From: a bacterium
GTDB taxonomy: Archaea > Thermoproteota > Nitrososphaeria > Nitrososphaerales > CADDZS01
Direction of reading: 5' to 3'
Assembly (NCBI GenBank): GCA_027310845.1
Contig: DAIDAB010000114.1
Location: 1-6,556 of the forward strand
Length of the DNA: 6,556 nt
The notes under the pieces were generated by a model. It was given only the letters and a program-made list of their open reading frames with translations, was not told where the DNA came from and did not search any database. Position numbers and translations under genes: made by a program. Each line of letters starts with the position of its first letter. The stretch's first letter is position 1. Positions 1-6,291 of the stretch are shown piece by piece.

Positions 1-1344
1 CCCTAAGACCTGCCAGTTGTACTTCCATGCTATTCCACGATGTTCTCCCTTTTGGTCAATCAGAATGACTCTCGCTCTTGACTCAATAACGGAGCCAATC
101 CCGTCAAGAAGCCGTTTGAGCGTTGTGCTCCTACCTGATCCTGAAGAACCGATAATAGCAACCCCCTTCAATTGGATAGTGCTTAGATCCGAATAGTAAT
201 CGCCCATTACTTTGACTACAGTATTGATTTCGTTTTCTGAGACGTGTTTCGAGATCGCGCTGGAGAGCTGAGCCAGATCCATCTGTCTCCCGATGTAGAC
301 TGAGTCGGCTTCCTTTTCTCTTTGTTGCACCTGACCTGGTGAAGGCACCTGGAAAGTGGCACGCTTCTTTTGCTTAAGATCCTCCACCCTCTTTTCTGCT
401 TCAGTTCTCGAGATTTTTTCCTCTCTTTTTCTGATTTCATTCAGTCGTTGCTTCTCTTTTTCTTCGCTTTCTTCCTCCTCGAGCAATAGAAAGACGTCGT
501 CGAGGTCCGTAGGAGAGATTGCAACAAATTTCTCTCCAACAGGTCTCATGAAATCCTTAAGCTCTTCTGGGACAGAGTCCTCCTTTCCCAAAACGCCAGA
601 GTTCTGCATCAGCACACTCAAGAACGGCCTAAGCGTATCAAGCTGACTTTGTTTCTTTAGCTCCACTATTCTTGAATGCAATACATGTTCCTGGAGAAGA
701 CCGGTTCTCTCAATGAGCGAATCGAGGGTTTCCTTTGCAAAAAATGACGGAACCCAAACACTGTAGTCTTGGTTCTTGGATTTCAGCAGGAGCTTGTTGA
801 AAACTGCCTTCTCGACAATTAGATTCTGATACCTGAGCTCTTTGATGTTAGGGGACTCTGCTCTAACAGCTGCGAAGAATCTATCAAAATCGTCCCCACT
901 TGTAGATATGAGTTTCCCTGATTCAACTCTAAAGATCACTTCAACAGGAGAGCGGCGCAGTAGTCTGAGTGTCGCGTCTATAGCTCTTCTTTCCTCAGGA
1001 TTCATCCGAGAAAAGCGCTCCGAAATCGACGCGCTCATAGTCTTAATCGTTGGCCGGAGCTCTGACTTTAGGACTTCTTTTACGCGATCGGGATCGTTGT
1101 TTGCAGCCAAGAGGAACTCCGCAATATCATTTCTGGATGCGCTTGCAGCTCTTTGTGAGGCTATTTCGGGGTACCTTACTTGCAAGTTCTCAAGTATCGC
1201 AGAAAAGACAGCTCCAAGGTTTGACAGCTCCAATTGACCGATTGGGCTATCTGCAAATTGACCATATGCATCAAGCATTGCAGGGATGCCGGTGTTTTTC
1301 CCAACAGCCGAACGTATCAATTGAACCAAATCTATAGCTGGCAT
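1..1344 (-). CDS. HerA/FtsK/VirD4-like P-loop ATPase with atypical Walker A, partial (C-terminal part off left edge)
   Basis: The frame is open from ATG at 1344 to the left edge (448 codons, no stop). ATG is the only credible start: an in-frame TGA lies eight codons upstream with no other start between, and an AGGAG repeat sits 7 nt before it. Residues 1-285 are mostly helical and unrecognised. About 286-328 is a Glu/Lys/Arg-rich coiled coil, followed by a Pro/Gln linker. VYIGRQ (349-354) resembles the strand that precedes the ATPase core in HerA-like proteins. The P-loop GSSGSGRST covers 399-407, and a strand ending in D430-Q-K-G-E-H follows about 25 residues later, like the DPKGE strand of VirD4/HerA ATPases. 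Walker B, the catalytic residues and the C-terminus lie outside the window. The Walker A lysine is Arg405, which is unusual. Family-level fold is fairly secure; HerA-like translocase versus another DUF87-type ATPase cannot be separated, and the substrate is unknown. It lies 188 nt downstream of a same-strand KaiC-like gene. Confidence 0.75.
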   Translation of the reverse strand, partial: MPAIDLVQLIRSAVGKNTGIPAMLDAYGQFADSPIGQLELSNLGAVFSAILENLQVRYPEIASQRAASASRNDIAEFLLAANNDPDRVKEVLKSELRPTIKTMSASISERFSRMNPEERRAIDATLRLLRRSPVEVIFRVESGKLISTSGDDFDRFFAAVRAESPNIKELRYQNLIVEKAVFNKLLLKSKNQDYSVWVPSFFAKETLDSLIERTGLLQEHVLHSRIVELKKQSQLDTLRPFLSVLMQNSGVLGKEDSVPEELKDFMRPVGEKFVAISPTDLDDVFLLLEEEESEEKEKQRLNEIRKREEKISRTEAEKRVEDLKQKKRATFQVPSPGQVQQREKEADSVYIGRQMDLAQLSSAISKHVSENEINTVVKVMGDYYSDLSTIQLKGVAIIGSSGSGRSTTLKRLLDGIGSVIESRARVILIDQKGEHRGIAWKYNWQVLG

Positions 1345-1351
1345 CGAGAAT

Positions 1352-1361
1352 CTCCTCTCCT
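1352..1361 (-). promoter_or_regulatory. Ribosome binding site of the HerA-like ATPase gene
   Basis: On the minus strand this reads AGGAGAGGAG, two overlapping copies of the AGGAG core complementary to the archaeal 16S rRNA tail. The nearer copy ends 7 nt before the ATG at 1344, which is ideal spacing. It decides the start of the partial ATPase gene. Confidence 0.75.
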
Positions 1362-1484
1362 TATTTCACCGATCTTTCAGTCCACTTTATTCTTCAATCA
1401 GGTATCTGCAAATCCCAATACGTCAGGAGGATTTTAGTTACATGCTATCCTGAGATGTTGCTCGAAAACCCCGCGATGAGTGAA

Positions 1485-1493
1485 TAGTATAAG
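1485..1493 (-). promoter_or_regulatory. Possible TATA box for the HerA-like ATPase gene
   Basis: On the minus strand this reads CTTATACTA, a fair archaeal TATA-like box in the 188-nt gap after the KaiC-like gene. A start about 26 nt downstream would fall near 1463 and leave a leader of roughly 120 nt. A palindromic TTTTAAAA at 1499-1506 is an alternative core. Neither has a clear BRE, and co-transcription from the KaiC-like gene is equally possible. Confidence 0.25.
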
Positions 1494-1527
1494 CTGTGTT
1501 TTAAAATCTTCTCCCCAGCAAGTGAGG

Positions 1528-1532
1528 AAAAA
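1528..1532 (-). terminator. Possible weak T-tract terminator after the KaiC-like gene
   Basis: Immediately after the TGA of the KaiC-like gene the minus strand carries five T followed by CC. Archaeal intrinsic termination uses T-rich tracts without a required hairpin, but this one is short, so read-through into the downstream ATPase gene is plausible. Confidence 0.2.
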
Positions 1533-2315
1533 TCATCCAAGGAACCTTTCGGTGTATACGACCATGCCCTTATCCGTAATTGCATATGGATGAAGATGCC
1601 TATCGTGCTTACATTCGCGCATCTTCTCGATTTCTAGTGCGGAAACAATTCCTCGGCCGGTGACATGCGAATTATGGAGGACAATCACCCCGTGGCACAG
1701 ATATTCTTCCGCAGGTATTTCTCTCGTGGTCATTGTAGAGCCGATCTGCTCACCTATTTCGCTAGTCACGAGGCTCGTAGTTCCCATGCTAACCAATGCG
1801 TCAAGCAAGTCGATTATTGCAGTCCTCCTTTCGTTGGTTTCTGGGAATTGTAGTGCTAGAGAAGTGATGGGATCGACAACTATTCTTGTTGCCCGAGTAA
1901 CCCGCACATAGCTCCGAATCACAGTGCTAAGGGCCTGGATGGAAAAGGAGGCTCCGCGGATCCGGATATCATCACGTTGCTGTTCGCCTTGTGAGGGGTC
2001 TGGCTCCTTATCCTTTGAAATCTGCCTGAGAGGCGAGGCGTCCACGATTGCGAGCTGATTTTTCTTCTCGTACTTCTCAATGTCCCAACCAAAGTTGCCC
2101 ATTTCGTTAATCAGGTGATAGCGACTCTCTTCAAGAGAGACGAAAACTCCACGCTCATCGAATCTCTCGACACCGTCGATAAGAAATTGCATCGCTGTGA
2201 GAGTTTTTCCCGAACCAGGGCCTCCAGTGATCAATATCACTCTGCCACGAGGATACCCGCCGCCAAGAAGCTCGTCGAGCCCCGCAATACCGGTTGGTAC
2301 GTGTTCGGACTTCAA
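1533..2315 (-). CDS. KaiC-like (RadA-domain) single-domain ATPase
   Basis: This is a complete 260-residue RecA-fold ATPase of the KaiC-like family, about the usual size for a single-domain archaeal member. In order: the KaiC signature TGIAGLDELLGGG at 8-20; Walker A GGPGSGKT at 31-38; the paired catalytic glutamates E62-E63; FGW with KYEK at 75-84; Walker B IVVDPITSL at 145-153 (D148); a TSE motif at 184-186; and a late KMR motif (231-233) followed by KHD and a GMVVY strand. All motifs expected for ATP binding and hydrolysis are present. The start is TTG at 2315: an in-frame TAA lies 15 codons upstream with no ATG or GTG between, and any later start would delete the signature. There is no Shine-Dalgarno, but a TATA box lies about 39 nt upstream, so the mRNA probably has a very short leader. 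Family members form hexameric rings and are thought to act in signalling; the specific role is unknown. There is no second KaiC domain, so it is not the cyanobacterial clock protein. It is divergent from the solenoid gene. Confidence 0.93.
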   Translation of the reverse strand: MKSEHVPTGIAGLDELLGGGYPRGRVILITGGPGSGKTLTAMQFLIDGVERFDERGVFVSLEESRYHLINEMGNFGWDIEKYEKKNQLAIVDASPLRQISKDKEPDPSQGEQQRDDIRIRGASFSIQALSTVIRSYVRVTRATRIVVDPITSLALQFPETNERRTAIIDLLDALVSMGTTSLVTSEIGEQIGSTMTTREIPAEEYLCHGVIVLHNSHVTGRGIVSALEIEKMRECKHDRHLHPYAITDKGMVVYTERFLG

Positions 2316-2350
2316 ATGAAGGGGGTCACATTGGGATTGTCTATGTCTGG

Positions 2351-2358
2351 ATTATAAG
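2351..2358 (-). promoter_or_regulatory. TATA box of the KaiC-like gene
   Basis: The minus strand reads CTTATAAT, a good archaeal TATA box. Its centre lies about 39 nt before the TTG start at 2315. With the usual TATA-to-start distance of 26-27 nt, transcription would begin near 2328 and leave a leader of about 13 nt, consistent with the lack of a Shine-Dalgarno sequence. Confidence 0.45.
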
Positions 2359-2497
2359 TATCTGCCTCTGAGTCATCTCAAGTTCTCCAATTGTTTGTGT
2401 AAGGATATTTTCAGATGCTTTGGCATGAGATCACTCATCCTTCAATCTTTACTTCGAGAAAGATTCGCCCCAATGCTTGTGCTCTCACAATCTATGC

Positions 2498-2549
2498 GAC
2501 TTGCTCGTTTTATATTCTAAGAGATTTGTAACCATGGATAGAGCAAGTC
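2498..2549. repeat. Perfect 9-bp inverted repeat flanking a TATA-like box
   Basis: GACTTGCTC at 2498-2506 is matched exactly by its reverse complement GAGCAAGTC at 2541-2549, with 34 nt between. The left arm ends one base before a TATA-like box. The right arm starts just after the transcription start predicted from that box. Arm centres are 43 bp apart, about four helical turns, so both arms face the same side of the DNA. This is the layout expected of paired operator half-sites, though a regulator is not identified. Confidence 0.4.
2508..2516 (+). promoter_or_regulatory. TATA-like box, upstream promoter candidate for the solenoid operon
   Basis: TTTTATATT is the best plus-strand TATA match in the intergenic region. 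Transcription would start near 2538, giving a leader of about 210 nt to the solenoid start and including the possible 50-codon ORF at 2604. It lies between the two arms of the inverted repeat. Confidence 0.35.
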
Positions 2550-2603
2550 AGGTACAGTTTCCTAATTAACCAACTGTCAATGCCGCAAAACCTACAATAG
2601 TCA

Positions 2604-2756
2604 ATGAACAATCAAGTGGCGTACTCAGTAGCTATATACATTTCGGACAGACCTAGCCTTCATGGTTTAACCAGTCTTGCACAACACCAGTATCAAAATT
2701 TGGAGCTAGCGACTACGAGCATAGCGGTTGATATGGAGTTGATGTTAGTTGCCTGA
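2604..2756 (+). CDS. Possible 50-residue leader ORF overlapping the solenoid gene start
   Basis: ATG at 2604 opens 50 codons ending at TGA 2754-2756. An in-frame TAG two codons upstream fixes the start. The product begins MNNQVAYSV and ends MELMLVA; I do not recognise it. There is no signal peptide, membrane segment or Shine-Dalgarno. It overlaps the first 8 bases of the solenoid gene in another frame, and the solenoid gene's ribosome binding site lies inside it. It could be a small protein, a translated leader that couples translation to the solenoid, or chance. If transcription starts from the TATA-like box at 2632 it would not be translated from this ATG. Confidence 0.2.
   Translation: MNNQVAYSVAIYISDRPSLHGLTSLAQHQYQNLELATTSIAVDMELMLVA
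2632..2639 (+). promoter_or_regulatory. TATA-like box, proximal promoter candidate for the solenoid operon
   Basis: CTATATAC would place the transcription start near 2662, leaving an 87-nt leader that still holds the Shine-Dalgarno sequence at 2735. It competes as an explanation with the box at 2508-2516; the sequence cannot decide between them. Confidence 0.3.
2735..2743 (+). promoter_or_regulatory. Ribosome binding site that sets the TTG start of the solenoid gene
   Basis: GGAGTTGAT matches 8 of 9 bases of GGAGGTGAT, the complement of the usual archaeal 16S rRNA tail. It ends 5 nt before TTG at 2749. Because an in-frame TAG directly precedes that TTG, this site strongly supports TTG 2749 as the true start. 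Confidence 0.7.
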
Positions 2757-5700
2757 GAGTAGTCCAGAACTCGACTCATATTTTAACCAGGCCGATGAAT
2801 GGGGGCTTTCAATCGCGCTGTTCTTTGATTTGTATTCGAAGGTTCCCGCCTTCACAAAGCAAAACAGGAAACCCAACGGGGCCATCAGGCTTTTCGACGA
2901 GTCAAAGAGGTTGCTTGAAGGTAAATTGAAAGTGGCTTACGCTGTCAAGACTTCCACAGCTGAACCGGAGGAAATCCAATGGATTTCGAATATTCACGCT
3001 CTTCTTGCACTCCTCTATTGGTTGTACCCAGACCATCCTGGTTACGAAAGATACAAGATTGCCAACATGATGCTCAAGCATTCGACCACGGCCATTGTTT
3101 CGGCTAAGGATAGGTTTTCACCTGGCCTAGTTCTCGGACTCTTCGTCCAACTCAGGATTCTCCCTTTCTTGGTGAGATCTAGGAAGATATCTCCCGAGGA
3201 GATTACAAAGAAAAGACAAGACGCGAACCATTTATTTGAATTACTTTCCAGGTCCTTGGAATCACACGTTAGCAACGAGACCCGTGGCGTCAAAGAGGTT
3301 GAGCTCTTTAGGGGCATGATCTACGACGCGCTTGCCTTTTCTCACTATCAGCTTGAGCGTGATAGTCAGACCGCGCTGAGCCTTCTTGATGCATCGGTGA
3401 GGCACTTTGATGAGGCTACGAAGTTTTTCAACAGAAGAGAGAGCAACTATCAAAAGAATACCATGATGCACAGAGCAGAGAAGAGGTTCTGCAATTCTTT
3501 TGCTGCTGTGTCCCACTGGGACTACGGTCTGTGCTACGAAAGTTTGGCTGAAAATCTTGAAGGAGAAGAAAAGCTCTCCTACGCCAAGCTTGCTAGAATT
3601 CAATATGAGAGATCTTACCTGTTCGCTCAAAGAACTAGCTGGAACATTTACAAAGGACTCGGCGCCTACAGCATTTCCGGCACTTATGTAAGTGAGAGCG
3701 AAACTGTAAGTGATAGAAGGACAATACGTGCCCTCCTCAAAAGATCAGTCTCAATCGGAGAAGAGGCATTGAAATGGATGGCACTGTGGTCAACCTACGA
3801 AAGCGACTTTCTTGGAGGGTCAATGATTGCAAGGTTCTACCAGAGGCTTGCAGAATATTCTGGATCTTCCGAACGTAAAAGGTACATCAGTAAATCCCTC
3901 AAGCTAGCTCGCAAAGCAGTAGATCTTGTCGAAAAGACAAAGTCAAAGTCAGCCAGATATTCACTTGCTCAAATAGGGGACATTTTCTTTGGAAATGCCA
4001 ATTATTATCATCAGGCGGCAATGGAACAGAGCGCCATCCTGTCACCTCTAAACAGAACAGTCCGTCAGGAAAACAGAGACATAATTCACCCTCTGAAAAA
4101 GTCGCTCGAGTACTGCCTTAAGAGCAAACCTTTCTATTTTGAAGAGAGGCACAACAAGAGGTCCGTTGATGCATGCCTTCTAGCAGGAGAAGTCTGCTAC
4201 GATCTGATGAACTGCAGCATTAGCGTCTCAGAAAGAAAGACTTTCAGCAGACTGGCGATACACCAGTGCAAAGAGGCCAGGAAGATCTCAGGTAAAATGG
4301 GCTGGAATGAACAAGTTGCAGAATCGAACTGGCTAAGAGCTCAGATCTTTGATAGGCAGGGGGATTACAGAGACAGCGCTTCTAGTTACACCGAGGCGCG
4401 CAAAGCCTACAATGCGGCTGGCCGTTCATCGATCCATGCGAGACGAGTTTTCGAAGATTTCAGTTATTACATGTCCGCGCTGAACAAGATCGAACTTGCT
4501 AAGATGGCGCACAAGAAATCAAATTTCTCGAGCGCTTCTTTAGGTTATTCCTCTGCGTCAAAGTTGATTTCACAATCGACAATATGGCACGAAAGGTCTT
4601 CTCTTTTTTACGCAGAGTCTCTCATAGAAATGGCCGAAAATGAGTCTCATAAAGACAACCTCCAAAGATCCATAGATCTCTTCGATCAGGCGATCACGCA
4701 CCTTACGAAGTTTTCGAGTGGAAGCAAGCGTATAACATCAGGGGATTCGGGCGAATTCAAATTCGCAAATCAACTAGTCACGTTTTGCAGAGCGCGAGTG
4801 AACCTCGAGAGATCCAAAGAGTCGTACAAGGCTGGCGATGTTGAACAATCTGTAAAGACTCTCTCAAATGCAGAAGTCATGTTCCAAGATCTTTCCGAAG
4901 ACCCCGCTTCAGACTCTTCTCGTGCGAATGAGCTTGCCTCCATGGCTTCCCTATGCAGCGCATTGAAAAGCTTCCAAAGGGCCCAGATTACTGATGATCC
5001 TAATCTGTATCTTGAGGCGCGCAAGATCTTTGGAGAGGCCGCCAAGACCTCCGCTTCCAAATCCCTGAGGCCTCTCCTTTCCGGACTTGAGGGATTCGCA
5101 GCCTTTCTATACTACTCAAGAGAGATAGAAAAATCTCTTGAAACTTCATTCAGTGTAGACAATCTCTCGGAGTGCAATAAGGCGCTCGCAAGCTCTGCCT
5201 CAATCTTTCGTAGACTGGGAAACAAATCTTTCCTAAATATGCTGAAGGCGAGCAAGCATATCTTGGACGCTACAATAAAGATGAGCGCAGCAGAAAGAGA
5301 AGTCGAACGAGCACGTGAGAAGACTAGGTTGTATTCTGAGGCTCAACGATCGCTTTTCCTAGCCTCAAAGTATTACAAGTTGCTGGGATCATCCAAAAGA
5401 GTGAAAGAATCACTGAAGATGATAGGCGCAGTCAGGAGCCATCAGCGCCTAATTCCGCTTGCGCACGATCTCATTGCAGAGATGGCATCGAATCAAATAA
5501 TCTATTCTGCTATTGCAAACTCATCTATGATAGACCAATCGCAATTCGATTCCTCTAGAATATCCGAAACCACCTATGTGGCTCTAGAGAGTGAACTTGA
5601 GAAGCCCTATGCAAGTTCTGGCTCAGTCTGTTCTATGACAGTTTCTATCTCCAATCTCACCAGAGATTTTATTTCTGTTGTGAAGATTGATGAAATATTG

Positions 5701-6291
5701 CCTGAAGAATTTGAAGTGGTAAACAGTCAGTATCCGATCGATGAAGCTCACGCATTCAAACTGAATTTCAGGATAGATCAAGGCACAACTAGAAAAATAA
5801 CGCTGAAATACAAATCTGAGAATCCTGGAAGTTTTGTTTGGCATCCTGCTCTTGTATACATAGACTCGTCGAAGAACTACAAAATAGCCAGATCTAGAGC
5901 GGCCAGATCTGTGATAGAGCCCAGCGGTTCTAGAGATTTCTCAGATCTCTTGGCGCAGAGACGAAAGCTTGAGTCAGAACTTGGTGAACTCAGTCGAGTA
6001 AGGCAATTGGTTGTTGCAGATCCCAATGAATTGCCAAGAATCGAAAATCAGCTTTACTCTGTCAAAGAACAGATTTCCAAAATCGATGAGGAATTCCTCA
6101 GAACCAAGAACGAATTTGTCTCCATGCAGCAGGAATTGGAAAGAGTCAGGGCGGACATAGCTTCTTTAAATCAGACTGAATTCGCCGCATCGGGTGCCCA
6201 CGACAGGATTGAACTTCAGTCGGAAGAAAAGCTGTTGACTGCGAGAATAGAAAGGAGGAGGTTACTATTAGAGCAAGCCCAGCTGTTGTGA
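2749..6291 (+). CDS. Giant TPR-like solenoid protein with Ig-like domain and C-terminal coiled coil
   Basis: This is an 1180-residue protein of unknown function with no signal peptide or clear membrane segment, so probably cytosolic. TTG at 2749 is the start: TAG is the preceding codon, a strong Shine-Dalgarno lies 5 nt upstream, and no ATG follows for about 100 codons. Residues 1 to about 930 are almost all amphipathic helix pairs typical of TPR-like solenoids. The clearest unit is near 531-558 (AQIFDRQGDY then Ala/Tyr at TPR spacing), and other helix pairs with small and aromatic residues at similar positions lie around 190-220, 370-400 and 600-660. About 943-1059 is beta-rich and looks like an Ig-like domain of CARDB/NEW3/DUF11 type (VSISN, ILPEEFEVV, PGSFVWHPALVY). 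About 1064-1180 is a charged, heptad-like coiled coil. No catalytic motif is seen. The GTGA overlap with the next KaiC-like gene suggests it is a scaffold or sensor for that ATPase (inference). The exact family is not recognised. Confidence 0.9.
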   Translation: MPESSPELDSYFNQADEWGLSIALFFDLYSKVPAFTKQNRKPNGAIRLFDESKRLLEGKLKVAYAVKTSTAEPEEIQWISNIHALLALLYWLYPDHPGYERYKIANMMLKHSTTAIVSAKDRFSPGLVLGLFVQLRILPFLVRSRKISPEEITKKRQDANHLFELLSRSLESHVSNETRGVKEVELFRGMIYDALAFSHYQLERDSQTALSLLDASVRHFDEATKFFNRRESNYQKNTMMHRAEKRFCNSFAAVSHWDYGLCYESLAENLEGEEKLSYAKLARIQYERSYLFAQRTSWNIYKGLGAYSISGTYVSESETVSDRRTIRALLKRSVSIGEEALKWMALWSTYESDFLGGSMIARFYQRLAEYSGSSERKRYISKSLKLARKAVDLVEKTKSKSARYSLAQIGDIFFGNANYYHQAAMEQSAILSPLNRTVRQENRDIIHPLKKSLEYCLKSKPFYFEERHNKRSVDACLLAGEVCYDLMNCSISVSERKTFSRLAIHQCKEARKISGKMGWNEQVAESNWLRAQIFDRQGDYRDSASSYTEARKAYNAAGRSSIHARRVFEDFSYYMSALNKIELAKMAHKKSNFSSASLGYSSASKLISQSTIWHERSSLFYAESLIEMAENESHKDNLQRSIDLFDQAITHLTKFSSGSKRITSGDSGEFKFANQLVTFCRARVNLERSKESYKAGDVEQSVKTLSNAEVMFQDLSEDPASDSSRANELASMASLCSALKSFQRAQITDDPNLYLEARKIFGEAAKTSASKSLRPLLSGLEGFAAFLYYSREIEKSLETSFSVDNLSECNKALASSASIFRRLGNKSFLNMLKASKHILDATIKMSAAEREVERAREKTRLYSEAQRSLFLASKYYKLLGSSKRVKESLKMIGAVRSHQRLIPLAHDLIAEMASNQIIYSAIANSSMIDQSQFDSSRISETTYVALESELEKPYASSGSVCSMTVSISNLTRDFISVVKIDEILPEEFEVVNSQYPIDEAHAFKLNFRIDQGTTRKITLKYKSENPGSFVWHPALVYIDSSKNYKIARSRAARSVIEPSGSRDFSDLLAQRRKLESELGELSRVRQLVVADPNELPRIENQLYSVKEQISKIDEEFLRTKNEFVSMQQELERVRADIASLNQTEFAASGAHDRIELQSEEKLLTARIERRRLLLEQAQLL

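Larger units (their letters stand above)
2316..2748. other. Divergent intergenic region, 433 nt
   Basis: This region separates the minus-strand KaiC-like gene from the plus-strand solenoid gene and should hold promoters for both. It contains TATA-like boxes at 2351-2358 (minus), 2508-2516 and 2632-2639 (plus). A perfect 9-bp inverted repeat flanks the middle box, and a possible 50-codon ORF begins at 2604. I see no tRNA-like fold and no long or tandem repeats. The unexplained stretch is about 2360-2497, which has no ORF of note. Confidence 0.7.

Noticed and set aside
356..646. 96-codon plus-strand ORF rich in Ser and Phe
   Set aside because: Its composition is the reverse complement of the Glu/Lys-rich coiled coil of the ATPase gene on the other strand; a shadow ORF.
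842..1237. 131-codon plus-strand ORF
   Set aside because: It lies wholly antisense to the HerA-like ATPase gene, which has a convincing start, ribosome binding site and motifs; no recognisable domain in the plus-strand product.
1438..1443. Minus-strand ATGTAA start-stop element in the leader of the HerA-like gene
   Set aside because: A six-base match is expected by chance, there is no Shine-Dalgarno, and the leader itself is uncertain.
1429..1450. Possible hairpin with GGAT and ATCC ends
   Set aside because: Only four consecutive pairs form and the rest do not align; too weak for a terminator or riboswitch.
1533..2315. Clock protein KaiC
   Set aside because: The protein has one RecA domain and there is no kaiA or kaiB nearby; it is a KaiC-like archaeal ATPase, so no symbol is given.
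2425..2438. Short inverted repeat ATGAG-ATCA-CTCAT
   Set aside because: Five-base arms are common by chance and it is not near a predicted promoter element.
2534..2569. 11-codon ORF after the TATA-like box at 2508
   Set aside because: Too short to support, and its ATG lies at or before the predicted transcription start.
3262..3630. 122-codon minus-strand ORF
   Set aside because: Antisense to the solenoid gene, with no ribosome binding site or recognisable domain noted; treated as chance.
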